Both the position numbers and the translations under genes were made by a program. Positions 18,190 through 27,917 of a stretch of 64,000 nt of DNA are shown piece by piece. Every line of letters starts with the position of its first letter. The stretch's first letter is position 1. The notes under the pieces were generated by a model that worked only from the letters and a program-made list of their open reading frames with translations, ran no database searches and was not told the DNA's origin. This stretch comes from Acidimicrobiales bacterium (lineage in GTDB: Bacteria > Actinomycetota > Acidimicrobiia > Acidimicrobiales > SZUA-35), in NCBI GenBank assembly GCA_028285495.1, contig JANQPB010000017.1, forward strand, positions 62,001 through 126,000. Reading direction: 5' to 3'.

Positions 18190-19647
18190 ATGGCCCGGCC
18201 CGAACCGCCCGACCCCGGTCTGCCGATCAAGCTCGAGCCCTGCGGGAACGGCGAGTTCCAGCCGCCGCCGGCCACGCCGGTGGCCCGGGAGGCGACCCGC
18301 CGGGCCGACGCCGCCGTCGACCAGCGCCGCCGCCGGGTCGGCATGAGTCGGCGGGACTTCCTCCGGTCGTCGCTCGGCTCGGCCACGGTGCTGGCCGCGC
18401 TGGCCGCCTGCACCAGGGACTCGGGCCAGACCGGTGGCACCTTCGTGGTCGACCCGACGACGTCGACGACGACCGGAGCCGGGTCGGGGAGGACGACGAC
18501 GCGAGCGGCCGCCGGTGGCGTCGACCCGACGCTCGACGCCGACGCGGCCGAGGCGGCGATCGGGGCGCTCGACGGGGAACTGGTCATCGACGTCCAGGGT
18601 CACCTGCTGGAACTGGGCCCCACCCAGAACGCTCCCAGCTTCCCCCAGTCGGCGTGTGGTGAGGCCGACCCCGGCGACTGCTACTCGATCGACCACTTCC
18701 TCGAGCTGGTCCTGATCGACAGCGACACCCACGTGGTCATGCTGTCGGCCATCCCCTTCGCCCCCGGCGCCCTCTCGCCCGAGGTGATGGAGCGGGCGAT
18801 CGAGGCCGCCGACCGGATCGGCTGCGCCGACCGGGTGCTCATGCAGGGTGAGTCGTTCCCCACCTCGGTCGGGCTCGACGCCATGGCCGAGGTGGCCGCA
18901 GCGTTCCCCATCCGCGCCTTCAAGACCTACACCCATGCCGCCGGGACGCCGTGGCGCCTCGACGACGACACCGGCGACGCCTACTTCGCCCAGGCCGCCG
19001 CCGTCGGGGTCTCGACCGTGGCCGTGCACAAGGGCCTGTCCGGTGGCGACCCGTGGTCGTCGCCGGTCGACGTCGGCCCGGCTGCGGTGGCCCACCCCGA
19101 CATCGACCTGCTCGTGTACCACTCGGGCTACGAGAACGGCGTGGTCGAGGGGCCCTACGATCCGGCGGCCCCGAACGGTGGCATCGATCGCCTGGTCGCC
19201 TCGGTGGCCGATGCCGGGCTCGGGCCGGGCGACAACGTCTACGCCGAGCTCGGCTCGACGTGGCGGAGCCTGATGACCCGACCGGACGAGGCGGCCCACG
19301 CCATCGGCAAGCTGCTGCTGGCGGTGGGGGAGGACAACGTCCTCTGGGGCACCGACTCGATCTGGTACGGCTCGCCCCAGGACCAGATCGAGGCGTTCCG
19401 GGCCTTCCAGATCACCGAGGAGTTCCAGGAGCGCTTCGGATACCCGGCCCTCACCCCGGAGATCAAGGCCAAGATCCTCGGCCACACGGCGGCCCGGTTG
19501 TTCGCCATCGATGCGATGGTGGGGGCGTGTGTCGCCGACCGGTCCGCCCTCGATCTGATGCGGGCCGAGCGCCGGGAGCAGGCGACGGGCACGTTCCACA
19601 CCCACGCCGAGGCCGCGGCGACGGCGTTCCGCGCCTCCGGTCACTGA
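18190..19647 (+). CDS. Tat-exported lipoprotein of the amidohydrolase-2 family
   Basis: The 485-residue protein has a twin-arginine signal (SRRDFL, residues 53-58), a hydrophobic run and a lipobox LAAC (Cys74), so it should be a Tat-exported lipoprotein. The catalytic part resembles metal-dependent amidohydrolases of the ACMSD/amidohydrolase-2 group: 'VIDVQGHLLE', 'RAFKTYTHAAG', 'LVYHSGYENG', 'NVLWGTDSIWYGSP' and a C-terminal 'ILGHTAARLF'. ATG 18190 has GGGAG 9 nt upstream; an internal ATG at 18343 would place the Tat motif at the very N-terminus and cannot be excluded. Substrate unknown. Confidence 0.82.
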   Translation: MARPEPPDPGLPIKLEPCGNGEFQPPPATPVAREATRRADAAVDQRRRRVGMSRRDFLRSSLGSATVLAALAACTRDSGQTGGTFVVDPTTSTTTGAGSGRTTTRAAAGGVDPTLDADAAEAAIGALDGELVIDVQGHLLELGPTQNAPSFPQSACGEADPGDCYSIDHFLELVLIDSDTHVVMLSAIPFAPGALSPEVMERAIEAADRIGCADRVLMQGESFPTSVGLDAMAEVAAAFPIRAFKTYTHAAGTPWRLDDDTGDAYFAQAAAVGVSTVAVHKGLSGGDPWSSPVDVGPAAVAHPDIDLLVYHSGYENGVVEGPYDPAAPNGGIDRLVASVADAGLGPGDNVYAELGSTWRSLMTRPDEAAHAIGKLLLAVGEDNVLWGTDSIWYGSPQDQIEAFRAFQITEEFQERFGYPALTPEIKAKILGHTAARLFAIDAMVGACVADRSALDLMRAERREQATGTFHTHAEAAATAFRASGH

Positions 19648-19668
19648 TCGGCCGCCGTCCCGACGACG

Positions 19669-19738
19669 GGCCCCCGCCGACATCGAGCCATCGTGTGGGG
19701 GCCCGAGCCGTGGCTAGCGGCCCCCGCCGACATCGAGC
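19669..19738. repeat. 20-bp direct repeat around the SDR stop codon
   Basis: The 20-mer GGCCCCCGCCGACATCGAGC occurs at 19669-19688 and again at 19719-19738, where it encodes the last residues (Leu-Asp-Val-Gly-Gly-Gly) of the SDR. The outer copy lies past its stop, suggesting a short tandem duplication that placed a new stop. Confidence 0.85.
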
Positions 19739-20469
19739 AACGCGCCGGTGACGTAGGAGGCGTCGTCGGACAGCAGCCAGCACACCGAAGCCGCCACCTC
19801 GTCGGCCGTGCCGCCCCGGCCCATGGGGATGCGGTCGGCCAGCGCCTCAACCCGGTCGGGCTTGCCGGCGCTGGCGTGGATCTCGGTGTCGATCAGGCCG
19901 GGCCGGACGGCGTTGACCCGGATGCCCTCGCCGGCGACCTCGGTGGCCAGCCCGACGGTGAACGTGTCGATCGCCCCCTTCGAGGCGGCGTAGTCGACGA
20001 ACTCGCCGGGGCTGCCGAAGCTGGCCGCCCGGGACGACAGGTTGACGATCGAGCCGCCGGACCCTCCGTGCCCGGTCGAGAGTCGGCGCACCGCCTCCCG
20101 GGCGCACAGCAGCGAACCGGTGACGTTGACCGCCATCGTCCGCTCGATGCGCGAGGCGTCGAACTCGTCGAGTCGACCGATCGGCAGCACCACGCCGGCG
20201 TTGTTGACCAGGGCCCGCAGCGGGCCCAGCTCGTCGGCGGCGGCGAAGGCGGCGAGCACGTCGGCCTCGCTGGCCACGTCGGCCCGCACCGTCACCGCCC
20301 GGCCCCCGGCCGCCTCGACCTCGCCGGCAACCGCCTGCGCTGCGGCCTCGTCGCTGACCCAGGTGAGGACCTGGGCCAACCCCGGTCGCTCGGCTGCCAG
20401 CCGCCTGGCCACCGCGGCCCCGATGCCACGCCCGGCGCCGGTGATCACGCACACCCCCTCGTCAGCCAT
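19714..20469 (-). CDS. SDR family oxidoreductase (3-ketoacyl-ACP reductase-like)
   Basis: A 251-residue classical short-chain dehydrogenase. It has the Rossmann '[12 protein letters not shown]', NADP-type spacing, 'NNAGVV', the catalytic Ser in '[10 protein letters not shown]', YxxxK as 'YAASKGAI', and a C-terminus '[14 protein letters not shown]' of the FabG type. ATG 20469 overlaps the end of the oxoprolinase gene by 8 bp, so the two are cotranscribed and probably translationally coupled. The substrate may belong to the same catabolic route as the oxoprolinase, but this is inference. Confidence 0.9.
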   Translation of the reverse strand: MADEGVCVITGAGRGIGAAVARRLAAERPGLAQVLTWVSDEAAAQAVAGEVEAAGGRAVTVRADVASEADVLAAFAAADELGPLRALVNNAGVVLPIGRLDEFDASRIERTMAVNVTGSLLCAREAVRRLSTGHGGSGGSIVNLSSRAASFGSPGEFVDYAASKGAIDTFTVGLATEVAGEGIRVNAVRPGLIDTEIHASAGKPDRVEALADRIPMGRGGTADEVAASVCWLLSDDASYVTGALLDVGGGR

Positions 20470-23400
20470 CGAGCTCCTCCTCCTGGTCGTCGCCCGCCGG
20501 CGGCTCCGGCTGGCCGTAGCCACCACCGCCGGGGGTGTTGACCTCGAACACGTCACCGACGCCGATGTCGGCCCGGTCGGCCCCGCCGAGCTCGTCGACC
20601 GAGCCGTCTGTCCTGATCACCAGGTTGCGACCGATCGCCCCGGGCGAGCCGCCGGCCATGCCGTATGGCGGCACGACCCGGTGGCCGGAGATCGTGTTGA
20701 GCTCCATCGCCTCCTCGAACCGCATGCGGCGGATGACCCCGTCGCCGCCCCGGTTGGCGCCGTCGCCACCGGAGTCGGGTCGCAGCGTGAACGACTCCAG
20801 CACGACCGGGTACCGCCACTCGAGCACCTCGGGGTCGGTGAGGCGGGAGTTGGTCATGTGGGTGTGCACGGCCGAGCAGCCGTCGGCGTCGGCGGTGGCC
20901 CCCGATCCACCGCACACCGTCTCGTAGTACTGGTGGGTCTCGTTGCCCCAGACGACGTTGTTCATCGTGCCCTGGGCCGAGCCCATCACCCCGAGCGCCC
21001 CGAACAGCGCCCCGACGATGGCCTGGCTGGTCTCGACGTTGCCGGCGATGACCGCCGCCGGGTGGGACGGGTTGATCATCGAGTCGTCCGGGAGGACGAG
21101 CCGGAGCGGCACCATGCAGCCGGCGTTGAGCGGGATGTCGTCGCCGACCAGGCAGCGGAACACGTAGAGCACGGCGGCGAAGGCGACCGCCGGCGGGGCG
21201 TTGAAGTTGCCGGGGTGGATCGGGCTGGTGCCGGTGAAGTCGATCGTGGCCGAGCGGTCGCCGTGGTCGACCGCGATCGACACGGCGATGATCGAGCCGT
21301 CGTCCATCTCGTAGCGGAACGACGAGTCGGCCAGCGCGTCGATGACCCGCCGCACCGACTCGGTGGCGTTGTCCTTCACGTGGCCCATGTAGGCGTGCAC
21401 GACCTCGAGCCCGTAGTGGTCGATGACCCGCCACAGCTCGGTCGCCCCCTTCTCACAGGCTGCGACCTGGGCCTTGAGGTCGGCCACGTTCTGGTCGGGG
21501 TTGCGGGCCGGCCAGGCGCCGGCGGTCAGGATCGAGCGGATGCGCTCGTCCTGGAAGCGACCTGCCTCGACCAGCTTCACGTTGTCGAGCAGCACCCCCT
21601 CCTCGTCGATGGTGGCGGAGTCGCAGGGGATCGACCCGGGAACGGTGCCGCCGATGTCGGCGTGGTGGCCACGGGAGGCGACGTAGAACACCGGGCGAGC
21701 GCCGCCGTCCGGGGACGGGTCGCGGCCGAACACCGGCTTGATGACGGTGATGTCGGGTAGGTGGGTCCCGCCCCGGTAGGGGGCGTTCATCACGACGACG
21801 TCGCCGGGCGACATCGCCGGGTTGGCCTCGATCGTCGACTTGATCGACTCGCTCATCGACCCGAGGTGGACCGGCATGTGGGGGGCGTTGGCCACCAGAT
21901 CGCCGTCCGGGTCGAAGATGGCGCACGAGAAGTCGAGGCGCTCCTTGATGTTGACCGACACCGCCGTGTTCTCGAGCACCACCCCCATCTGCTCCGCCAC
22001 GTTCATGAAGAGGTTGTTGAAGATCTCGAGCCGGGTCGGGTCGACGGTCGTGCCGCCCTCGCCGGTGGTGACCGTCGGTCTGGGCGCAACCCGATCGATG
22101 ACCAGGTCGCCGATCGGCGTCAGTTCGGCCCGCCAGCCCGGCTCGACCACGGTGGTGCCGGTGGCTTCGACGATCACCGCCGGGCCGTCGATCGGCTGAC
22201 CCGGAGTCAGGTCGTCGCGCCGGTGGAACGGGGTGTCGACCGTGCGGCCGTCCATCCGGACGGGGTGCCGGCCAAGCTCTGGCGCCGGCCCGGCTCGTTC
22301 GGCGGCCGGCCGCTCGGAGTCGGCCGGCCAGGACGACGGTGTCACCGCCGTCTGCTCGGTCCGTCCGACGACCTCGGCCTGGGCCGCCTCGATCACCACC
22401 GTCGCCTCGGGCGCGGTGAACCCGAAGCGGGCCCGGTGCTGGGTCTCGAACCGGTCCCTGGCCGCCGCCGGCTCGTCGGCCTCGACCCACAGCGAGGTGT
22501 CGCTGCCCCGATACCGGAGTGAGAGGCGGCGCACGACGTCGACCCGTGCGGGGTCGACGGCCTGCTCGGCCAGGGCCAGGCGGCCCTCGTCCTCGAGCGC
22601 CGACCAGCGGGCGACCACGGTGGCGAACCCGTTCTCGTCGAGGTCGTGCTCGATCGACTGCTCGCCGACGTGGCGCACGTCGGCCAGCCCGATCCCGACC
22701 GCGGAGAGCACGCCGGCCTGCGGGTGGATGTGGATCCGCTCGATCCCGAGGTTGTCGGCCACGAGGCAGGCGTGTTGCCCGCCGGCGCCCCCGAAGCAGA
22801 CCAGCGTGTAGTCGGACACGTCGTGGCCCCGCTGCACCGAGATCTTCTTGATGGCGTTGGCCATGTTGTCGCAGGCGATCCTCAGGAAGCCCTCGGCCAG
22901 GTCCTCGACATCGGTCGGCGTGCCCGTCGCCGCGGTCACGTCGTCGGCGAGGTCGGCGAAGGCGGTGCGGGTGGCCTCGATCGCCAGCGGCTCGTCGCCG
23001 CCAGGCCCGAAGATGGCCGGGAAGTACTCGGGTCGGAGCTTGCCGAGCACCACGTTGGCGTCGGTCACGGCCAGCGGTCCGCCGTTCCCGTAGCTGGCCG
23101 GACCGGGGTCTGCACCGGCCGAGGCCGGCCCGACCCGCATCCTGGCCCCGTCGAAGACGAGGATCGAGCCACCGCCGGCGGCCACGGTGTGGATGTGGAT
23201 CATCGGGGCCCGCACCCGCACGCCGTCGAGGGTCGTCTCGTACGTCCGCTCCAGCTCGCCGGCGTAGTGCGACACGTCGGTCGAGGTGCCGCCCATGTCG
23301 AAGCCGATCAGGCGATCGAAGCCGGCGGCCTCGGCGGTGGCGACCATGCCGACCACCCCGCCGGCCGGACCGGACAGCAGCGAGTCCTTGCCCTGGAACC

Positions 23401-24145
23401 GTCCGGCCTCGGTCAGGCCGCCGTTCGACTGCATGAACAGCAGCCTCGTGTCGCCGACGGCGGCCGCCACCCGGTCGACGTAGCGGCGCAGGACGGGGGA
23501 GAGGTAGGCGTCGACGACGGTCGTGTCACCCCTGGCCACCAGCTTCATCAGCGGGCTGACCTCGTGGCCGACCGACACCTGGGCGAAGCCGAGCTCCCGG
23601 GCCGCCCGGCCGACCAGCTCCTCGTGCTTGGTGTGCCGGTAGCCGTGGACGAACGAAACGGCCACCGAGTCGTAGCCGTCGGCCCTGGCCTCGGCCAGCT
23701 GCGCCGTCGCCCGATCGAGGTCCAGGTCGATCAGCGTGCGGCCATCGGCCGACATCCGCTCGTCGACCTCGATCACCCGCTCGTACAGCATCTCGGGCAG
23801 CACGATGTCGAGGGCGAACAGGTCCGGCCTGGCCTGGTAGCCGATGCGGAGGGCGTCGGCGAAGCCCCGGGTGGTCACGAGCACGGTCGGCTCGCCCCGG
23901 CGCTCGAGCAGGGCGTTGGTGGCGACGGTGGTGCCCATCTTGATGGCATCGATGTGATCGGTCGGTACGGGCTGGTCGCCCTCGACGCCGAGCAGGTCGC
24001 GGATGGCCTGGATGGCGGCGTCGTCGTAGTGCTCGGGGTTCTCCGAGAGCAGCTTGTGGGTGTGGCTCGACCCGTCCGGGGCCCTGGCCACCACGTCGGT
24101 GAAGGTGCCGCCCCGATCGATCCAGAACTCCCAGCCGCTGGTCAT
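20462..24145 (-). CDS. 5-oxoprolinase / hydantoinase, fused HyuA-HyuB
   Basis: The 1227-residue protein fuses the HyuA-like half (about 1-690: '[11 protein letters not shown]' phosphate-binding start, '[13 protein letters not shown]', '[14 protein letters not shown]') to the HyuB-like half (about 720-1215: '[11 protein letters not shown]', '[19 protein letters not shown]', '[11 protein letters not shown]', 'PGGGGYG'). This is the architecture of ATP-dependent 5-oxoprolinase, which opens 5-oxoproline to glutamate. Length matches the eukaryotic/fused type. TAGCTT (24152-24157, minus strand) ends 6 nt before the ATG. It heads an operon with the downstream SDR. N-methylhydantoinase or acetophenone carboxylase activities are alternatives. 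Confidence 0.92.
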   Translation of the reverse strand: MTSGWEFWIDRGGTFTDVVARAPDGSSHTHKLLSENPEHYDDAAIQAIRDLLGVEGDQPVPTDHIDAIKMGTTVATNALLERRGEPTVLVTTRGFADALRIGYQARPDLFALDIVLPEMLYERVIEVDERMSADGRTLIDLDLDRATAQLAEARADGYDSVAVSFVHGYRHTKHEELVGRAARELGFAQVSVGHEVSPLMKLVARGDTTVVDAYLSPVLRRYVDRVAAAVGDTRLLFMQSNGGLTEAGRFQGKDSLLSGPAGGVVGMVATAEAAGFDRLIGFDMGGTSTDVSHYAGELERTYETTLDGVRVRAPMIHIHTVAAGGGSILVFDGARMRVGPASAGADPGPASYGNGGPLAVTDANVVLGKLRPEYFPAIFGPGGDEPLAIEATRTAFADLADDVTAATGTPTDVEDLAEGFLRIACDNMANAIKKISVQRGHDVSDYTLVCFGGAGGQHACLVADNLGIERIHIHPQAGVLSAVGIGLADVRHVGEQSIEHDLDENGFATVVARWSALEDEGRLALAEQAVDPARVDVVRRLSLRYRGSDTSLWVEADEPAAARDRFETQHRARFGFTAPEATVVIEAAQAEVVGRTEQTAVTPSSWPADSERPAAERAGPAPELGRHPVRMDGRTVDTPFHRRDDLTPGQPIDGPAVIVEATGTTVVEPGWRAELTPIGDLVIDRVAPRPTVTTGEGGTTVDPTRLEIFNNLFMNVAEQMGVVLENTAVSVNIKERLDFSCAIFDPDGDLVANAPHMPVHLGSMSESIKSTIEANPAMSPGDVVVMNAPYRGGTHLPDITVIKPVFGRDPSPDGGARPVFYVASRGHHADIGGTVPGSIPCDSATIDEEGVLLDNVKLVEAGRFQDERIRSILTAGAWPARNPDQNVADLKAQVAACEKGATELWRVIDHYGLEVVHAYMGHVKDNATESVRRVIDALADSSFRYEMDDGSIIAVSIAVDHGDRSATIDFTGTSPIHPGNFNAPPAVAFAAVLYVFRCLVGDDIPLNAGCMVPLRLVLPDDSMINPSHPAAVIAGNVETSQAIVGALFGALGVMGSAQGTMNNVVWGNETHQYYETVCGGSGATADADGCSAVHTHMTNSRLTDPEVLEWRYPVVLESFTLRPDSGGDGANRGGDGVIRRMRFEEAMELNTISGHRVVPPYGMAGGSPGAIGRNLVIRTDGSVDELGGADRADIGVGDVFEVNTPGGGGYGQPEPPAGDDQEEELDG

Positions 24146-24408
24146 CGACCCAAGCTACCCGAGCCCGCAGAACGCCCCCTCGCCCGGCCTCGTCGCTGCC
24201 GCTCGTGGGGTGGGGTGGTGCCGGTTGCCGGGTTCCGGTTTGTCGGGTGCGGGGCTCCGCCGGTCGGGGTGGTCGCACCGGGGTGGTTGGTGCGCTGGCG
24301 CTGCAGTGAGGGAGAACGCCCCCTCGCCGGGCCCGGGGGGTGGGCCGGCGAGGGGGCGTCGATCAACCGATGGCTGGTCGTCGGGGCCGGAGGCCCCGGT
24401 CAGCCGGC
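24146..24408. other. 263-bp intergenic region
   Basis: Apart from the promoter of the oxoprolinase gene and the terminator listed separately, it is G/T-rich with no coding signal. An AGAACGCCCCCTCGCC block near 24169 repeats one arm of the terminator at 24316. Confidence 0.6.
24316..24359 (-). terminator. GC-rich terminator of the TIG-protein gene
   Basis: A perfect 15-bp inverted repeat (24316-24330 with 24345-24359) with a 14-nt loop lies 50 nt past the stop of the TIG-domain gene. Read on the minus strand it is followed only by TTCTCCC, so the U tract is weak, as is common in high-GC actinobacteria. Confidence 0.65.
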
Positions 24409-25683
24409 TCAGACGTAGCGGACGCCTGCGGTCTTGGTGACCGTCTTCGTGTTGTCGGTCGGGTTCTCGATCGTCACGTCACACGATTCGGCGTTGCCCG
24501 CGTTGTGGCTGAGCACCACGACCAGGCTGGTGTCGCTGATCGAGGTGGCCGACGTGGCGGTGGGGCTGCCGGTCGTGCAGGTCAACGTGATCTCCGAGGT
24601 GCCGACCCCGGTCAGGCCCCGACCGGTGATCAGGACCGTGCCGCCGCCGGTCGTGTTGGTCTTGTCGATGGCCTCGGGGTAGATCCGGGTGATCGTCGGG
24701 GCCGAGGTGCTGTAGTAGCTGTAGACGGTCTTCAGGTTGGTGACGCTGTCACCGGCGGCGTTGGTGGCGACCACGTCGACCGGGCCGGCGCTCCGGTTGG
24801 GGACGACCACCGTGGCGGAGTTGCCGTTGCTGGCAACGGTGATGTCGGCCGAGTTGGTGACCCTCGTGGTGCCGAAGGCGACCTGGTCGAGGCCCCAGAG
24901 GCGGGTGCCGATGATGGTCATGGTTCCCCCGACCGCCACCCCGTCCGTGCCGGTGACCTGGTTGCTCGATCCGTCCTCCAGCTGGGTGATCGTCGGGACG
25001 TCGCTGGTGAACACGAACTTGCTGTCGTCGCTCGTGGCGCTGGCGACGGAGTTCCTGGTCACGACCACGTCGATCTGCCCGTAGGGAACCGAGCCGGAGC
25101 TGTCGGCCGCCGGCTGGACCACCATCTGCTTGTCGGAGATGACCCAGACGGCCTGGACGGCATCGTTGTCGAACTGGACGTCGGCGGCCACGGCGCCGGT
25201 GAAGCCCTCGCCGGTGATCGTGATCCGGCCGCTGCCGTCGTTGTCGGCCCATCCCGGATCGAGCTTGGTGACCTTCGGGGCCAGGTAGGTGTAGTTGGCG
25301 CCGGTGGTGTTGGCGCCCGTGCCGTTGGTGACCTCCATGAGCACGGCGCCGGCGGCGCTGGCATTGGGGACGACGGCCACGATCTGCTTGTCGTTCATGA
25401 CGGCGAAGCTGGTGGCATTGGTGCCGGCGGCGCCGAACTTGACGGCGGTGGTGCCGGTGAAGCCGGTCCCGGTGATGACGATGGTCTGGCCGCCCTGGAC
25501 CGGCCCGCTCGACGGCGACACCCGGGTGACGGTCGGGGCCGACTGGGCCGAGGCCGGCAGCACCTCCCCGGCGGCGAAGGCAAGACCTGCCGCAATCAGA
25601 AAGGCGAAGAAGAGCTTGATCTTGTGGCGGGACTTTGATCGCATGATCTCCGTCTCAGGCGGAGCTCCGCGGCGGAATGACAT
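24409..25683 (-). CDS. Exported IPT/TIG-repeat protein
   Basis: A 424-residue secreted protein. A basic N-region and hydrophobic core (KIKLFFAFLIAAGLAFAAG) ending at 'PASAQS' form a Sec signal. The mature part is four IPT/TIG immunoglobulin-like repeats beginning 'APTVTRVSPSSGP', 'APKVTKLDPGWAD', 'VPTITQLEDGSS' and 'APTITRIYPEAI', each with 'GGxxxxITGxGFTG'. It has no enzymatic motif or wall anchor, so it is probably an adhesin or surface protein. ATG 25683 is preferred because GGAGGTG lies 8 nt upstream; an internal ATG at 25644 (GGAG 3 nt upstream) would give a shorter signal peptide. Ser/Thr/Asn content is higher than in the neighbours. Confidence 0.8.
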   Translation of the reverse strand: MSFRRGAPPETEIMRSKSRHKIKLFFAFLIAAGLAFAAGEVLPASAQSAPTVTRVSPSSGPVQGGQTIVITGTGFTGTTAVKFGAAGTNATSFAVMNDKQIVAVVPNASAAGAVLMEVTNGTGANTTGANYTYLAPKVTKLDPGWADNDGSGRITITGEGFTGAVAADVQFDNDAVQAVWVISDKQMVVQPAADSSGSVPYGQIDVVVTRNSVASATSDDSKFVFTSDVPTITQLEDGSSNQVTGTDGVAVGGTMTIIGTRLWGLDQVAFGTTRVTNSADITVASNGNSATVVVPNRSAGPVDVVATNAAGDSVTNLKTVYSYYSTSAPTITRIYPEAIDKTNTTGGGTVLITGRGLTGVGTSEITLTCTTGSPTATSATSISDTSLVVVLSHNAGNAESCDVTIENPTDNTKTVTKTAGVRYV

Positions 25684-25745
25684 GACTAAAACACCTCCGT
25701 GTGTGGAGAGCCTCGACCCCCCGGGCTTGTACCTAGCGGTGGGTA

Positions 25746-25774
25746 AATTTACCCGCATCACTGCCGATTGGCAA
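25746..25774 (-). promoter_or_regulatory. Promoter of the TIG gene with palindromic operator
   Basis: On the minus strand TTGCCA (25774-25769) and TAAATT (25751-25746) are separated by exactly 17 bp, a near-consensus housekeeping promoter and the best -35/-10 pair in the window. The -10 lies inside the perfect 14-bp palindrome GGGTAAATTTACCC (25741-25754), which looks like a repressor site. The 5' UTR would be about 55 nt. Confidence 0.6.
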
Positions 25775-25800
25775 ACGATCTTTTAGTGTCATGCGCCTCG

Positions 25801-25819
25801 CTCAAATTGTCGATTTGAG
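25801..25819. promoter_or_regulatory. Inverted repeat, candidate regulator site
   Basis: CTCAAAT-N5-ATTTGAG has perfect 7-bp arms and lies about 65-85 bp upstream of the predicted TIG-gene transcript start, in the AT-rich stretch between the divergent genes. It may bind a dimeric regulator; which one is not evident. Confidence 0.45.
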
Positions 25820-25954
25820 ACAAAATGCGTGCCGATGAAACGACATCATTCACGGTCACGAGTGCTGAGTCGGCGTGGTTCGTGTCCCGGGCGGATGCAC
25901 GTCGGCGAACGGCCACGGGTGTCGGTGGGCGACGGTCGGCTAGCGTGATCGACC

Positions 25955-26827
25955 ATGACTCCCGAGATCGACGGGCGCCCCGTTCGTCGCCTGTCGCGTC
26001 AGGTCGAGGCGATCCACACCGTCGCCTACTACTGCCCCGAGATCGGCCGCCTGACCGATGACGGTTACCGCGGCTGGTGGCATGCGTACTTCGCCTATCG
26101 GGCGGCGCCGATGGGGCCCGTCCCGGCCTCGGTCGTGACCGCCACCTTCTACAACTTCGCTCCCCGCATGGTCGAGCGCGCCGTTCCCGGGGTCTGGGAC
26201 ATCCTGGCCCCCGGCGAGATCCTGGCCCGGCGGAACGAGCTGGTCGCCGAGGCCCTCGGCCGCATCTGGGCCGACGGGCGACTCGACGCCGAGATCGCCG
26301 AGGCCGCTGAGCTGGCGGCCCTGGCCGTCGGTGCGGTCGAGGTCGAGGCCCGCCCGCTCGCAGCCGCCCACGCCGAGCTCCCCCGGCCGGATGGCCCGCC
26401 GGCCCTGCGGCTCTGGCACGCCTGCACGGTGTGGCGGGAGTACCGGGGTGACGGCCACAACCTGGCACTGGCCGCCGCCGGCATCGACGGGTTGGAGTCG
26501 CACCTCCTCATGGCGGCCCACGGCCACGGGAACCAGGCCACGATCACCGGCATCCGGGGTTGGACCGAGGACGAGTGGGTGGCCGCGACCGGCCGGCTGG
26601 TCGCCAGGGGCATCCTCACCGACGGCGGGGCGTACACCGAGGCCGGTCGCCGGTTCCGGTCGGAGATCGAGGCCGAGACCGACGAGCGCTCGGCCAGCCC
26701 GCTCGATCGGCTGGATGCGGGCGAGGTCGCCCGGCTGCAGGATCTGCTCGGCGTCATCACCGCCGATCTCCTCGAATCCGGCGCCGTCCCCGGGGTCTGG
26801 CCACCGCCGAATGTGCGCAGGTCCTGA
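25955..26827 (+). CDS. SCO6745 family protein
   Basis: The 290-residue protein matches the actinobacterial SCO6745 family: 'EAIHTVAYYCPE', 'YWM/WWHAYFAYRAAPMGPV', 'ATFYNFAPRMVERAVP', a central 'LRLWHACTVWREYRGDGHNLAL' and a winged-helix-like end 'WTEDEWVAATGRLVARGILT'. The His-containing 'REYRGDGH' motif is shared with DinB-like/MDMPI-related helical proteins. No reaction is established. TAGCGT (25941-25946) ends 8 nt before the ATG. It is divergent from the TIG gene. Confidence 0.82.
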   Translation: MTPEIDGRPVRRLSRQVEAIHTVAYYCPEIGRLTDDGYRGWWHAYFAYRAAPMGPVPASVVTATFYNFAPRMVERAVPGVWDILAPGEILARRNELVAEALGRIWADGRLDAEIAEAAELAALAVGAVEVEARPLAAAHAELPRPDGPPALRLWHACTVWREYRGDGHNLALAAAGIDGLESHLLMAAHGHGNQATITGIRGWTEDEWVAATGRLVARGILTDGGAYTEAGRRFRSEIEAETDERSASPLDRLDAGEVARLQDLLGVITADLLESGAVPGVWPPPNVRRS

Positions 26828-26857
26828 CTTCCTCTTTGTTGTCGGAGCGTGATCTTC

Positions 26858-26912
26858 GTTACGCAGTCGTAACGGTGTCACGCAAGAAGTGACACGGAGA
26901 TCGACCTATATT
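26858..26912 (+). promoter_or_regulatory. Two inverted repeats and a TATATT box before the response-regulator gene
   Basis: GTTACG-N4-CGTAAC (26858-26873) is followed at once by GTGTCAC-N7-GTGACAC (26875-26895), and a TATATT -10 lies at 26907-26912. No good -35 stands 17 bp upstream, so an activator or repressor at the repeats is likely. The repeats could alternatively end the upstream gene, but no U tract follows. Confidence 0.4.
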
Positions 26913-27032
26913 CGGCGGGGGCCAGAGGCGTCGGCGGGGTCGCTAGGATCCCACAAGGACCTTCGGAACGTTCGGGCCTGTCGCCGGTCCCGTTCGCTCC
27001 TCCCAACCGCCGCACTCGAGGGAGATTTCTGC

Positions 27033-27614
27033 ATGATCGCCACCCTGGGCGCTGCGCGGGCGCTGCCCGCCGTGTCGCTGGACCGCAAGCTGCGCGTCGT
27101 CATGGCCGACGACGACCGCAACGACCAGATGCTGATGGTGATGGCGACCGATGAGGCTCGAGCCCCGATCGAGCTGAGCTTCGTCGACGATGGTGCGGAG
27201 CTCCTGCACCGGCTGTCGGTGATCGGCTCGCTCGAGGATCTCCCCGACGCCATCATCCTCGATCTCCGCATGCCCCGCCTCGACGGGCATCGCACGCTCG
27301 ATCGACTCCAGGCCCATCCGGTCCTGTGGCAGATACCGGTCGTCATGTTCAGCAGCTCGCACCGCTACGGCGACATGTGCCTCAGCCACGATCTCGGTGC
27401 CCGAGACTTCGAGACGAAGCCGAGCAGCTTCTCCGGCATGATCGACTTCGTCACCCGGCTCGCGGTGATCGTGGCCCAGCGACAGCCCTATGAGGATCCG
27501 GCCGGCTCCCTCGTCGACCCCCGGTTCCAGCGGGCCCTGCTCGGCCCCGACCTGGTCTCCGACATGGACGACCTCCTGTTCGAGGACCTGGACCTGCTCG
27601 ATCCGAGCGTCTGA
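27033..27614 (+). CDS. Single-domain response regulator (Rcp1-like)
   Basis: The 193-residue protein has one receiver domain: acidic pocket 'VVMADDDRND' (residues about 22-31), phospho-acceptor Asp in 'AIILDLRMPRLDG', Ser/Thr switch 'VVMFSSS' and conserved Lys in 'FETKPSS'. The spacing and 'DDRND' opening match the phytochrome-associated Rcp1 type, which lacks a DNA-binding output. A C-terminal tail of about 40 acidic residues follows. No histidine kinase is nearby, so it is an orphan. ATG 27033 has GGGAG 8 nt upstream and a 5' UTR of over 100 nt. Confidence 0.88.
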   Translation: MIATLGAARALPAVSLDRKLRVVMADDDRNDQMLMVMATDEARAPIELSFVDDGAELLHRLSVIGSLEDLPDAIILDLRMPRLDGHRTLDRLQAHPVLWQIPVVMFSSSHRYGDMCLSHDLGARDFETKPSSFSGMIDFVTRLAVIVAQRQPYEDPAGSLVDPRFQRALLGPDLVSDMDDLLFEDLDLLDPSV

Positions 27615-27714
27615 CGGGCGGCCCGTCGGCCGGTCACGCGCCGGCGCCCCAACACCCGGACATCGGCCCGGCATCGGTGGGTATCGGCGCCCGGGCCGGG
27701 CTCAGGGGCCGGGC

Positions 27715-27882
27715 TCAGGGGCAGAGCAGCGCCCGCGGCGTGGCTGCGTCGAGCGGCTCGGAGGTGAATGCGCAGCGCCGGTCGTCTCGATCGGCCCGAT
27801 CCCGCTCGACCGGGTTCTCGGTCGTCGACCGACGGCCCGACCGGGGCCGCCCTCGCAGAAGGTCAAATTCGTTGACTGTCAT
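27715..27882 (-). CDS. Possible 55-residue ORF divergent from marR-like gene
   Basis: An ATG at 27882 opens a 55-codon frame rich in Arg and Asp with GC-rich third positions, ending at a TGA at 27715. It faces away from the MarR gene with only 35 nt between the starts. I recognise no family, and chance is a real alternative at this GC content. Confidence 0.25.
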   Translation of the reverse strand: MTVNEFDLLRGRPRSGRRSTTENPVERDRADRDDRRCAFTSEPLDAATPRALLCP

Positions 27883-27917
27883 GCTTTCAGAATGCGCCGA
27901 GGCTAGGCTGGCGTGCC

